Shown here piece after piece: positions 28,173 to 37,128 of a stretch of DNA of 64,000 nt (position 1 is its first letter; each line of letters starts with the position of its first letter). The DNA is from Paenibacillus algorifonticola. Its GTDB lineage: Bacteria > Bacillota > Bacilli > Paenibacillales > Paenibacillaceae. Made by a program: the position numbers and the translations under genes. The notes under the pieces are model-generated. The model did no database searches and was not told where the DNA came from. It saw only the letters and a program-made list of their open reading frames with translations. The stretch spans positions 186,001 through 250,000 of the forward strand of contig NZ_KQ040778.1 of NCBI RefSeq assembly GCF_000971975.1, written 5' to 3'.

Positions 28173-29630
28173 ATGTCGACGGCCAGACAGTCGCAGTCGC
28201 ATTATTATGATTCACAATCATTTTATGACGAAATGTTTGAAAAGGATTTTTCAGTTCGTCCCCACTATGACAGCGTTCATCGCTTGTTCGGGAAAATTAA
28301 GCCTTCTGAGCTGAACATTCGTCAGCATGCCCTTAATCAGCGAATGATGGAGGAGGGCATTACCTTTACGCTGTACAGCAGCAATCAAAATGAGCCTCTA
28401 GAGCGGACGATTCCGTTCGACTATATTCCCCGTGTCATTCCCCGGCATGAGTGGGACAATATTGACCGCGGCGTACGCCAGCGCATCCGCGCGCTCAACG
28501 CTTTCACCCATGACATCTACCACCAGCAGCACATTGTAAAAGATGGCATTATCCCCCGCAAAATGATCGTGTCCAATACGTATTTCCGCCCGGAAATGGT
28601 TGGGCTGGATGTGCCATCAGGCGTATACATTACAGCCTCGGGCATCGATTTGATCCGAGATGAGAAGGGACGTTATTTTGTACTGGAGGACAATTTGCGT
28701 TCTCCTTCCGGCTTCTCTTACTTATTCAAGGGCAGAACGCTAATGAGCGAGCTGTTTCATGACCTTTATTTGTCCTCGTCTGTTCAGAGCATCGAGCGCA
28801 GCCTCAACTGCTTCCTTAGCTCGCTTCGCTCCCTTGCGCCAAGCGGCAAACGTGATCCGCTTATTGTGCTGCTTACGCCGGGCTCCTACAACTCGGCCTA
28901 TTACGAGCATACTTTCCTCGCTCAGCAGCTTGGCATTCATCTTGTGGAAGGCCGTGATCTCGTTTATAAGGATCACAACATTTATTTGCGGGATTTGCGC
29001 GGGCTTCGCAAAGTGGATGTTATTTATCGGCGGATTGATGATGAGTTTATAGATCCGCTTGCTTTTCAGCCGGATTCGCTGCTTGGCGTTCCAGGGCTGA
29101 TGAATGCGTATCGCGCAGGCAATGTGGCGATTGCCAATGCCCCGGGTACCGGGGTTGCCGACGATAAGGCCGTATATGCGTATGTACCAGATATGATTCG
29201 CTATTATTTGGGCGAAGAGCCGATTTTGCATAATGTGCCAACCTATATTTTGTCGCGCAAGGAAGAACGGGAATATGTACTGGACCACCTCTCGGAGCTG
29301 GTAGTCAAGGAAACATCGCTGTCCGGCGGCTACGGCATGTTAATTGGCCCCAGCGCGACAGCAGCGGAAATCAAAGCGTTCGCTGAGGCGATTAAGCTCG
29401 ATCCAGAGCGATATATTGCCCAGACGACGATGAAGCTTTCGCGAGCGCCGGTTATGATGGATGGCGTCATGGCACCGCGCCATATCGATTTAAGAGCTTT
29501 TGCGCTAATGGGCGAGGAGACGCATGTCATACCTGGCGGGCTGACGCGTGTCGCGATGACGGAAGGCTCGCTCGTCGTCAATTCATCGCAAGGCGGCGGG
29601 GTTAAGGATACGTGGGTGCTCAGCCGCTAG
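28173..29630 (+). CDS. circularly permuted ATP-grasp protein (COG2308)
   Basis: 485 residues. Family features: YDEMFE at the N-terminus, FDYIPRVIP, IYHQQHIVKDGIIP, VLEDNLRSPSG, PGTGVADDKAVYAYVP and LVVKETSLSGGYGM, the ATP-grasp Lys/Glu region. Such proteins are proposed amide-bond ligases. Always or often found next to alpha-E and transglutaminase-like genes, as here. ATG 28173 follows GGAGGAGG. The actual substrate is unknown. Confidence 0.92.
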   Translation: MSTARQSQSHYYDSQSFYDEMFEKDFSVRPHYDSVHRLFGKIKPSELNIRQHALNQRMMEEGITFTLYSSNQNEPLERTIPFDYIPRVIPRHEWDNIDRGVRQRIRALNAFTHDIYHQQHIVKDGIIPRKMIVSNTYFRPEMVGLDVPSGVYITASGIDLIRDEKGRYFVLEDNLRSPSGFSYLFKGRTLMSELFHDLYLSSSVQSIERSLNCFLSSLRSLAPSGKRDPLIVLLTPGSYNSAYYEHTFLAQQLGIHLVEGRDLVYKDHNIYLRDLRGLRKVDVIYRRIDDEFIDPLAFQPDSLLGVPGLMNAYRAGNVAIANAPGTGVADDKAVYAYVPDMIRYYLGEEPILHNVPTYILSRKEEREYVLDHLSELVVKETSLSGGYGMLIGPSATAAEIKAFAEAIKLDPERYIAQTTMKLSRAPVMMDGVMAPRHIDLRAFALMGEETHVIPGGLTRVAMTEGSLVVNSSQGGGVKDTWVLSR

Positions 29631-29727
29631 TCCGGAATACTTCGAAACCTCGAAGCGGTAAAGCTGCTAAGCCGGTGAGCCGGCAGGGAACAATGAGGCG
29701 GGGAGCCCAATAATCGGAGGGATGGCT

Positions 29728-30738
29728 ATGCTTAATCGGAATGCTGAGGCGCTATTTTGGATTGGACGCTATATGGAGCGGGCGGAAAACCATGCGCGTT
29801 TAATCGATGTCCACTATCATTTGCAAGCAGAGGATGGCGCAGATTCGGAGGCGGTGGGTAAAGGGCAGGAAGCGGCAGCACCGACCTGCAAATGGTCGCG
29901 CATCGTGGATGCGCTGGGCAGCAGAGAGTCCTATGTTCAGCAATACGGCAGCTACAGCGAGCAGGATGTGCTGCGGTATATGACGCTTGACCGCGACAAC
30001 CCGAATTCGCTTGTGTCCTGCGTGAGCCATGCCCGGGGCAATCTGCGCACGCTGCGCGAGAAGGTGCCGAGCGAGATGTGGGATGCGGTCAACGGCTTTT
30101 ATTTGTGGCTGCGTGAGAAGCAGCCGGAGGATTTAATGGCGGAATCGCCGCATTTATTTTTCGGCAAAATCAAGGAATGGACGGCGCTATTCCAAGGCAT
30201 CAGCCAGTCCGTCATGCCTCGTGAGAATGAGTGGCATTTTATTGAATGCGGCCGTTATCTGGAGCGGGCAGAAAATACGCTGCGCATAATTAAAGCGGCT
30301 TATAATACGGTGATTGCGAGCGGAGAGAGCTGGAGTAATAGTAATGCGACAGGCGCATACTCGTACTTGCAGGCTATGCTGCGATCGCTGAGCGGCTATC
30401 AGGTATTCCGGCGTTATTATGCCGATGGCATGTCGGTGGAGTCGATTGTCGAATTTGTTATCTTAAATGAAGTGTTCCCGAGGTCGGTGCATTTCGCGCT
30501 GCACACGCTCGATGAGCATATGCGGTATATCCGTTTTCAGGATATGCAGCTGCGCTCAGCGCACGACAAGGTTATTCGCCAAGTAAGCAAGGTGAAGGCG
30601 GATCTCGCCTGCCTGGATCAGGAAGATGTCATGCTGGACCGTGACGGGGCAATCGTCGGTCATTTGCTGGATGCCTGCCAGACGATGGGCGGCACCTTCG
30701 CCAAAACCTTTTTTCGCATGGGGGAGGCCAGCGCATGA
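29728..30738 (+). CDS. alpha-E domain protein (COG2307)
   Basis: 336 residues, all helical. The family motif ALFWIGRYMERAENHARLIDV is at the N-terminus and a second copy-like ECGRYLERAENTLRIIK in the middle; FVILNEVFPRSV is also characteristic. ATG 29728 has better spacing to CGGAGGG than the ATG at 29722. Second gene of the trio; it overlaps the transglutaminase start by four bases (ATGA). Function unknown, inferred partner of the ATP-grasp protein. Confidence 0.92.
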   Translation: MLNRNAEALFWIGRYMERAENHARLIDVHYHLQAEDGADSEAVGKGQEAAAPTCKWSRIVDALGSRESYVQQYGSYSEQDVLRYMTLDRDNPNSLVSCVSHARGNLRTLREKVPSEMWDAVNGFYLWLREKQPEDLMAESPHLFFGKIKEWTALFQGISQSVMPRENEWHFIECGRYLERAENTLRIIKAAYNTVIASGESWSNSNATGAYSYLQAMLRSLSGYQVFRRYYADGMSVESIVEFVILNEVFPRSVHFALHTLDEHMRYIRFQDMQLRSAHDKVIRQVSKVKADLACLDQEDVMLDRDGAIVGHLLDACQTMGGTFAKTFFRMGEASA

Positions 30739-31625
30739 AGCTGAATATTTCGCATGTGACGCAATACGATTATGGCACGTCGGTTACGGACAGTGTCAAT
30801 GAAATTCGTCTGACGCCAAGCACCAATGAACGCCAGTCGTGCTATCAGCAATCCATTGCGATTGAGCCGAATGCGCCGCTGTTCAGCTATGAGGATTTTT
30901 TCGGCAATCGCGTGCATTCGTTTTCGGTGAACGGCTTACACCGCAAGCTGACGATTCGCTCGCAAATGACCGTGGTGACGAAGGAGGCTCTTACACCTGA
31001 GCAGCAGGCTGCTGCTCTGAACGGCGGAGGAGCAGCAGAAGTTGCTTGGGAGTGGCTGCAGTCAGAGGATGCGGGCAATCGTTTCGTGGAGTTTCTGCTG
31101 CCTACCGCCTACACGGCGCTGAGTCCGGAAGTGGAGACATATGCGGTCGGCATTGAGGACCGGAATAATAATGGGCTGAGCGTATATGGGTGGCTGCTGG
31201 CGCTTTCCCAAAAAATCCGAACCGAGTTCGTCTACGATCCAGATGCTACAACGGTGGAGACGAAGGCAAGCGACATGTTCGAGCGCAGGCGCGGCGTCTG
31301 TCAGGATTTTGCCCATCTCATGATTGCTTGCTGCCGCTCGCAGCAGGTTCCGGCCCGCTATGTGAGCGGGTACCATTTCGTTGGCGATTTGCAAGGCGGA
31401 ACGGCAGATTTCGAGCAGGCGTCTCATGCATGGGTGGAGGCGTACGTGCCATCGCTTGGCTGGTGCAGCTTCGATCCGACGAATGAAGCTCCTGTCGGCG
31501 AGCGTTACGTTAAGCTGGGCCATGGACGCGATTATAAAGATATTGTTCCGGTAAAAGGCGTTTATCGTGGAAGCGGGCAGCAAACGTTGAAGGTGACGGT
31601 GGATGTGCGCAAGGTCGAGGAATGA
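30735..31625 (+). CDS. transglutaminase-like cysteine peptidase-fold protein (COG1305)
   Basis: 296 residues. N-terminal beta domain (MKLNISHVTQYDY, about 1-80) then the transglutaminase core with triad Cys189 (RRGVCQDFAH), His231 (SHAWVEAYV) and Asp247 (SFDPTN). No signal peptide, so cytoplasmic, together with its two upstream partners. In this conserved trio it may cleave or form the amide bond handled by the ATP-grasp protein (inference). Confidence 0.92.
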   Translation: MKLNISHVTQYDYGTSVTDSVNEIRLTPSTNERQSCYQQSIAIEPNAPLFSYEDFFGNRVHSFSVNGLHRKLTIRSQMTVVTKEALTPEQQAAALNGGGAAEVAWEWLQSEDAGNRFVEFLLPTAYTALSPEVETYAVGIEDRNNNGLSVYGWLLALSQKIRTEFVYDPDATTVETKASDMFERRRGVCQDFAHLMIACCRSQQVPARYVSGYHFVGDLQGGTADFEQASHAWVEAYVPSLGWCSFDPTNEAPVGERYVKLGHGRDYKDIVPVKGVYRGSGQQTLKVTVDVRKVEE

Positions 31626-31644
31626 AGCGGAAAAAATCAGAAAG

Positions 31645-31717
31645 AGAAGCCCTTTGGGCGCTTGGCTGTTGCTGCTTAAGCCTACATGCAGCTGCACAAG
31701 CGCCCGAGGGGCTTCTT
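31645..31717 (+). terminator. long hairpin, probable terminator of the trio
   Basis: AGAAGCCC-TTGGGCGCTTG pairs with CAAGCGCCC-GGGGCTTCT over about 18 bp with a 30-base inner part; only a mixed T-rich tail follows. Confidence 0.65.
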
Positions 31718-31757
31718 CGTTGTGTTTTATTGGAAGGCCTGAATTCGAAGGCTTGGA

Positions 31758-33401
31758 TTACTGGACGATGGTAAAATCGTCAAAATTCAAGCGGCTGCCG
31801 GATGTGCCGGCGACTACGATTTTGAAGCGGACTGCTGCGGTTTCATTTACAGCAATCGTCTGCTCGGTTAACGACTGGCTGCTGGAGTAGGTGCTGCCGA
31901 CGTCTGTCCAGGTGGAGCCGCCATTAAGCGACTTCTGAAGCTTCCATGTCGCTCCCGTGTCGCTGCCAAAGCTCGCATGCTTCACCTTGACGCTGGTCGC
32001 GCCGCCTGTCACATTGAAATTCATATAGATGGAGCCTGCCGCCCTGACTCGTGCGGATTTGGTTCCGTTTTTCTTGTCTGTAGATAAATCGCCAAGCAGC
32101 GCATTATCGAAGGTCCACGAGCCTGAGCCGAGCGTAACCGAAGCTGCTGTATAGGCTGCTTTGGTGCCTGTCTCGAAGGTTTCGTTTACAGCGCCAGATG
32201 TTGGCGGCTGCGACGTTGAAGCATAGCCGTAGGAGCCTTGCTTGAAGGTGGAGCTGTCCCACCATTTGTAGCCGGCTGCCGGTGCTGCCCATGGCTCAGC
32301 CTGCGGCTGGGTTGACGTTTGCGGAGTTTCCATAGCAAGCAGTGCTGTTGCGTTGTCAAGGGTGAGGCCGCTTACTTGATTCAGCGCCGTATAGCTTTCT
32401 TTAACAGCAAGCCAGTCCACAAGCTGCACGAGCAGCGCGCCATTGCTCGCTTCTGTAAAGCCGTCATACGTCGTTTTGGAGCCGCCTGTTTCCTCGCGCA
32501 AATATTTAGGCGTGCTGTCTTCGACAGGAGAAGAGTCGCCGATAACGGCTACTTTGCCCAGGCTATTTTTGCCAATCGCGACATAAGGGCCCTCGGCAAT
32601 TCCTCCGCCATTATAGACGCCCTGATCTACCGCATTGCCCCAAGAGGCTGAAGTCTGCTGCATGTAGACGATTCCCTTCGCTTTGTTCGGGTCTGTAATG
32701 GCAATGGTCGATCCGGCATGCATCGTCAGCGAAGTAACGCCGCTAGTAATGCCAAAAGATTGCGAGGAAGGGACGATCGTTCCCGAGTTTACGTTGCCCA
32801 GCGCATTGTAACGGATGCGCATGCCGAAGTTGCTAGACAACCAGTCGGAGCTTGCGACACCTTGCATAGCGGCTGAACTGGCTTCCTCTGTACTCATGCC
32901 CAGTGCAGGATTCGACCAGGCTCCCCGTCTATAGCCATTGAACACCTCAGAGGAATCCCATCTGTTTTTATTGCGATCCGCGTTATAGTGGTCTGCGATG
33001 AAGAAAATGCTGCCTCCGCCCTGCACATACGAAAGCATAGCCTGCTGCTCGCTCGTCTTGAACGGCACGTTCGCTTCAGGAATTACGAAGACGTCATAGC
33101 CGCTTAAGTCTGTTAGCGTAATAGGGCCGCTTTTGCGAAGCTCCTTGACGTAATAGCCTTTGCCTGCAAGAGCTTGTCCAAAATCGGAAAAGCCGCCGTC
33201 AATAACCCAATCTGCCGCACCAGCTGTTTGGGCATGGGCATTGTCGAATAGAATCTTTTTGCCATTGGCGCTTCCAGCAGGCTGTAGGACGGGCGCTGGA
33301 TCAGTAGGCCCCTCCGCTAAGGAAACCGCCGTGCCTGCCGATAAAGACATTGCAAAGATGAGTGCTCCTGCCGTCAATCGCTTCAAAAAATTACCCTTCA
33401 T
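31758..33401 (-). CDS. secreted two-domain protein (DUF4350-like plus C-terminal beta module)
   Basis: About 547 residues. Signal peptide (KRLTAGALIFAMSLSAGTAVSLA). Residues about 45-330 look like a ThuA/DUF4350-type Rossmann domain: KKILFDNAHAQTAG, YDVFVIPEAN, GGGSIFFIADHY and GKVAVIGDSSP. The C-terminal 130 residues (NETFETGTK to NFDDFTIVQ) match the beta-sandwich module found at the end of secreted nucleases and glycosidases. Start at ATG 33401 or 33404, after GGAGG. Extracellular; substrate unknown. Confidence 0.75.
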   Translation of the reverse strand: MKGNFLKRLTAGALIFAMSLSAGTAVSLAEGPTDPAPVLQPAGSANGKKILFDNAHAQTAGAADWVIDGGFSDFGQALAGKGYYVKELRKSGPITLTDLSGYDVFVIPEANVPFKTSEQQAMLSYVQGGGSIFFIADHYNADRNKNRWDSSEVFNGYRRGAWSNPALGMSTEEASSAAMQGVASSDWLSSNFGMRIRYNALGNVNSGTIVPSSQSFGITSGVTSLTMHAGSTIAITDPNKAKGIVYMQQTSASWGNAVDQGVYNGGGIAEGPYVAIGKNSLGKVAVIGDSSPVEDSTPKYLREETGGSKTTYDGFTEASNGALLVQLVDWLAVKESYTALNQVSGLTLDNATALLAMETPQTSTQPQAEPWAAPAAGYKWWDSSTFKQGSYGYASTSQPPTSGAVNETFETGTKAAYTAASVTLGSGSWTFDNALLGDLSTDKKNGTKSARVRAAGSIYMNFNVTGGATSVKVKHASFGSDTGATWKLQKSLNGGSTWTDVGSTYSSSQSLTEQTIAVNETAAVRFKIVVAGTSGSRLNFDDFTIVQ

Positions 33402-33561
33402 CATCAAACCTCCGCTTCTAGTAGTTGGTTCAATTAGAGCGGCTTCCTTGGTTGGAAGCGCAAGGCAATTGTACTATTTTTTCTAAATAATAGAAATAGA
33501 TTCACGTGAGAAAACTAGGACATAGAGTGTTAAGTTTATGTAAGGGATATTGAAAGAGCTG

Positions 33562-34275
33562 CTAATCGTTGCTGAACAGCTCGTTCAATACATTTTTTCT
33601 GTTTTCAAGAAAACGACGGGTTAGCTGGTAGTGGGCAGTGTCCTCATAGCGAATTTCTTCAACGGGCTTGGCGTCAAAATTGTAAATTTGCGCGTTCGGA
33701 TACCCGAGCAAAATCGGTGAGTGAGTCGCAATGATGAATTGGGCATCGTGTTCCAAATCTTTAATGACGCGAAGCAGCGCGAGTTGGCGGGCGGGAGAAA
33801 GCGCGGCCTCGGGCTCGTCAAGCAAATAGATTGCTTTTTTGCCAAAACGGTGCTTGAACAACGATAGGAAGGCTTCGCCATGCGACTGCTCATGCAGCGA
33901 TTTGCCGCCGTAATAGGGCAAGCTTTCGGGCACTGTATCGAGGTAAGAGGCGAATTGATAGAACGTTTCTGCGCGCAGAAAAAAGCCGTTCGTGAGCTTG
34001 GGCATCCAGGAAAGCCGGATATAGGGGCCAAGTGCAGATTCAGAGGCATCTACGTCGTAGCTGTTGTTGCGCCCTCCGCCGGCAGTGTTAAAGCTGCATT
34101 GGTAGGCCATAGCTTCTAGAAAGGTGGACTTGCCGGAACCATTTTCGCCTACAAAGAAGGTGATGTGGGTATGAAAATGAAGCTTGCTCATTGACCGGAT
34201 AACAGGTATGGAAAAGGGATAAGTGCTGTAATTGGTAATGCGCTCCTTGAGCAGCTCTGCACTCCGTAAATACAA
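33562..34275 (-). CDS. predicted ATPase with AAA/ABC-type fold (COG3910)
   Basis: About 238 residues. Walker A GENGSGKS, the family block FNTAGGGRN, the Q-loop area, the signature/Walker B LLDEPEAALSPARQLALL and the switch His in IIATHSPIL. Similar stand-alone ATPases are thought to act on nucleic acids or overcoming-type toxins; role unknown. The open frame extends to 34434, but that part contains the ridA terminator; TTG 34275 has AAAGGAG nine bases upstream and gives the family-like start MYLRSAELLKERI. The start is therefore my choice, not certain. Confidence 0.8.
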   Translation of the reverse strand: MYLRSAELLKERITNYSTYPFSIPVIRSMSKLHFHTHITFFVGENGSGKSTFLEAMAYQCSFNTAGGGRNNSYDVDASESALGPYIRLSWMPKLTNGFFLRAETFYQFASYLDTVPESLPYYGGKSLHEQSHGEAFLSLFKHRFGKKAIYLLDEPEAALSPARQLALLRVIKDLEHDAQFIIATHSPILLGYPNAQIYNFDAKPVEEIRYEDTAHYQLTRRFLENRKNVLNELFSND

Positions 34276-34370
34276 GGCGTTCAGCTCCTTTGGCAGAAGG
34301 GTGTAGTTTGTTTTATTTTCTTCATCATGACCATGACCGGAATTTAATGATTTATGAAAAACGTCTCTAA

Positions 34371-34425
34371 TAAAAGAAAACAGCATCAGACTAAGAACTG
34401 GAAAAAAAGTCTTAGTCTGATGCTG
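34371..34425 (-). terminator. terminator of ridA
   Basis: Perfect 16-bp stem CAGCATCAGACTAAGA/TCTTAGTCTGATGCTG; on the minus strand it is followed by TTTTCTTTT. Confidence 0.88.
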
Positions 34426-34440
34426 CTGTTTCAAGCATTT

Positions 34441-34839
34441 TTACGCTTTAGCCGCCCATATTTCAATTTCTATTTTTATTTCTGGCAGCCCTAATTCCAA
34501 AAGATAACCGATCGTCATAGATGGATAATGAATGCCAAATAATTCTGCCCATTTTTCGTACAGATAATCCCAGTCTATTTTTTCGGTGGCCCATATGTTC
34601 ACCTTAATAATATGATCGGAGGTTAACTCTTCGGAATTCAGTAAAATGTTGATGTTAGCAAACGTATTGCTGATTTGTTCATTCATACTGGTCGGAATGA
34701 TGCCGTTTTGGTCCGTTCCGATTTGGCCGGAAGTAACATACAGCTCTGAATTTCTCGGAATTTTTGTAATGTGGCTGTAATTCCCTACTGGACTAGGCAT
34801 ACCTGCTGGATTTTTTCTGATGATTCCCAAATTGTTCAT
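34441..34839 (-). CDS. RidA/YjgF-family protein
   Basis: 132 residues. RidA-like fold: YSHITKIP, LYVTSGQIG, NINILLN, HIIKVNIW and ELGLPEIKIEIEIWA. Classic RidA proteins deaminate reactive enamines; this one lacks the canonical R-x-C near the end (it has EIWAAKA), so activity is uncertain. Its ATG overlaps the stop of a frameshifted mini-gene (ATGA), pointing to translational coupling. Confidence 0.85.
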   Translation of the reverse strand: MNNLGIIRKNPAGMPSPVGNYSHITKIPRNSELYVTSGQIGTDQNGIIPTSMNEQISNTFANINILLNSEELTSDHIIKVNIWATEKIDWDYLYEKWAELFGIHYPSMTIGYLLELGLPEIKIEIEIWAAKA

Positions 34840-34983
34840 GCATCTTCGCCTCTCATTTTAAGAATTCTGCCATTTTCAACTAAGCATTTTGGGCACACTT
34901 CACCCGTAAAATGGATTTTAGAAAAAAACAGCAGTCGAGTATCCGTATCCAAAGGATATGAAATGTAATGATCTTTTTTTCAT
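34836..34983 (-). pseudogene. frameshifted mini-gene, zinc-ribbon-like
   Basis: Minus strand. An AAAGGAG site precedes an ATG at 34983, but after ATG AAA AAA the run of seven A puts it out of frame. If one A is removed, a 49-residue protein reads through to a TGA overlapping the ridA start; its end contains GEVCPKCLVENGRIL, a CxxC knuckle. Either a recent frameshift, a homopolymer sequencing error, or slippage on A7. No known family. Confidence 0.5.
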
Positions 34984-35154
34984 GGCCGGACACTCCTTTC
35001 TCTTAAAATAGGAAGATGTAATCTATGTTAAAGTCTAAGCGAAACGATATACGGAGTCAAATTCCAGCGATCTGTATAGCCTAATCAACCTGCTGTTTAA
35101 TAATTTCGGAATAGTAGAGGGCTAGGGTTAATTGTATTGTTTTCTCTTATACCT

Positions 35155-35277
35155 GTTATCCCCTTAGCTCAGAAATACGGATTGGGTGATTGTAAATAGG
35201 TTTATGGCCTACTCGTAAAAAGGATTCTTTTATCCGAGTTGCAAGCGGCGACGCTCGTTCTGAGCTAAGGGGATAAC
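35155..35277. repeat. dispersed inverted repeat, complete copy 1
   Basis: Perfect 20-bp arms at 35155-35174 (GTTATCCCCTTAGCTCAGAA) and 35258-35277, with 83 bases between. The same arms occur at 47399 and 47545. The intergenic stretch 34984-35482 holds this element, a half copy and the spoVR terminator, and no gene that I can see. Confidence 0.9.
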
Positions 35278-35375
35278 CTGCAAAAGCAAAATGAAAGGGT
35301 AAAGGAGAGGGAAAGGTATACGTATGGGAGAGGAAATGGGGGAGGGCTAGCGAGCTGACGGAGCTTTAAATTTAC

Positions 35376-35420
35376 AAAAAAATGCGGGAAGCTGCCTCCA
35401 AGCAGCTTCCCGCATTTTTA
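35376..35420. terminator. terminator of spoVR
   Basis: AAAAATGCGGGAAGCTGC pairs perfectly with GCAGCTTCCCGCATTTTT; T-rich on both strands. Confidence 0.9.
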
Positions 35421-35429
35421 AATGATTTG

Positions 35430-35446
35430 CTGAGCTAAGGGGATAA
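35430..35446. repeat. half copy of the dispersed inverted repeat
   Basis: CTGAGCTAAGGGGATAA matches 17 bases of the right arm; no left arm is seen nearby. Confidence 0.75.
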
Positions 35447-35482
35447 TGCCTCAAAACGCCATTAAACGCGATTGATTAATCG

Positions 35483-36919
35483 TTACAAAAACTTGCGGCT
35501 CGTTTTTTTGCCGTCGCAGCTGAAGACGATCTTTTTGTCCTCGACAACGGTTTCGAGATGGACGGATTTGCCCCAGAGATGGACCACATGCGGCAGCGTG
35601 CGCTCGACATATTTCAGATCAAGCTCCATGCCTTCATACTTGTGTAGCAGGTACAACTCGCCTACACGGTTAAAATCGCCATCTGTAACGAACAGGCTGG
35701 GGAAGCCGCCGTTCACTTTGGAATAGACAAGCTGGTCGCGGATATTTTCCCAAGATTTATCGGTTATTTTCCACTCCGGCCCCTTCTTCTCGAAAACATA
35801 CAGGTCCAAATCCTTGACCAAATCCTTGGTCAAATAGTTGCGGAGAAACGAAATATCCGAATCGAGCTCGCGTACCTCGAACATTTTTTCCCGGCCTTTG
35901 CCCGGCACGCGCCCGAAGCGCCGCTGCTCCTCTGTAGTCGGTTTATCCCAGCGCTGCTCGATATCTTCGAAAATTTTCAGCCCCAAATAATATGGATTCA
36001 GCGTGTGCCGGGATGGCACCACGACTGAGGAGTTCAGCTTGGCGAATTCAATGGTTTCCTCGCTTGTCAGGTCGAGCTCGCGAATAATGCGCTGATGCCA
36101 GTACGATGCCCAGCCTTCGTTCATAATTTTCGTTTCCAGCTGCGGCCAGAAATAGAGCATCTCATCGCGCATCATCGACATAATATCGCGCTGCCAGTCC
36201 GTAAGCTGAGGCGAATACTCCTCAATAAACCAGATCAAATCCTTTTCAGGAGCTGGCGGAAAATGTTTCGGCGGCGGCGTTTGATCCTGGCGAGTTGCAT
36301 CATCCGGGTCAAGCCCCCATAAATCCTCGTATTCGGAAGGGATAGCTGTGCTGACTGAACGGTTTTGCTCCGTCGTCAGCATTTCAATGTAACGGGTTTT
36401 ATCAAGCTGGTATGGCTTAATAATAGCCGGGTCCACATGCTCCTGAATGGCAAGCACGGCATCAATAAATTTCTCGACCGCTTCCAGGCCGTAATCCATT
36501 TCGTATTGCTGAATGCGTTCTGCTGTAGCGGACATGCTTTCGACCATATTGCGGTTGGAGGTGCTGAAACGGGCGTTATTTTTGAAAAAATCACAATGGG
36601 CCAGAACGTGCGCGACGATCAGCTTGTTCTGAATAAGTGAATTGCCCTGCAGCAGAAAGGCATAGCAGGGGTTCGAGTTAATGACGAGCTCGTAAATTTT
36701 ACTAAGGCCAAAATCATATTGCAGCTTCATTTTGTTAAAGGTTTTCCCAAAGCTCCAGTGGCTGTAGCGCGTTGGCATGCCGTAGGCCCCAAACGTATAA
36801 ATAATGTCGGCTGGGCAAATCTCATACCTCATCGGGTAGAAATCGAGGCCAAAGCCTTGAGCGATTTCCGTAATTTCATCGATGGACCGCTCCAATGCGC
36901 GGATCTCATCCTGGTTCAT
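35483..36919 (-). CDS. spoVR: SpoVR family protein
   Basis: 478 residues, usual length. Family landmarks: [58 protein letters not shown] and the C-terminal FVTDGDFNR and [10 protein letters not shown]. Required for spore cortex formation in B. subtilis; functionally linked to PrkA and YhbH in many genomes. GGGGGG precedes the ATG. Monocistronic, with its terminator at 35376. Confidence 0.96.
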   Translation of the reverse strand: MNQDEIRALERSIDEITEIAQGFGLDFYPMRYEICPADIIYTFGAYGMPTRYSHWSFGKTFNKMKLQYDFGLSKIYELVINSNPCYAFLLQGNSLIQNKLIVAHVLAHCDFFKNNARFSTSNRNMVESMSATAERIQQYEMDYGLEAVEKFIDAVLAIQEHVDPAIIKPYQLDKTRYIEMLTTEQNRSVSTAIPSEYEDLWGLDPDDATRQDQTPPPKHFPPAPEKDLIWFIEEYSPQLTDWQRDIMSMMRDEMLYFWPQLETKIMNEGWASYWHQRIIRELDLTSEETIEFAKLNSSVVVPSRHTLNPYYLGLKIFEDIEQRWDKPTTEEQRRFGRVPGKGREKMFEVRELDSDISFLRNYLTKDLVKDLDLYVFEKKGPEWKITDKSWENIRDQLVYSKVNGGFPSLFVTDGDFNRVGELYLLHKYEGMELDLKYVERTLPHVVHLWGKSVHLETVVEDKKIVFSCDGKKTSRKFL

Positions 36920-37128
36920 CAGCCATCCCCCCGTACTTGATAATACCGTTCATACCATAGGTATGTGCAGTGGGCCAAGTTTATGACGGGAAACCGGACG
37001 GCAGCTACCAGGTGCGTCATTTGTTTACGGAGCAGGAAATGAATAGCTCATAATCCCAGCCACCAAGCATATATTGGAAAATAGTGACTGCTGATGCAGT
37101 CTACTAATGTGCAGGAGGATGGTCATTT

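Noticed and set aside
33562-34434. Full-length reading of the COG3910 ATPase from 34434
   Set aside because: The first codons lie in the ridA terminator hairpin without a ribosome site; TTG 34275 fits the family start better.
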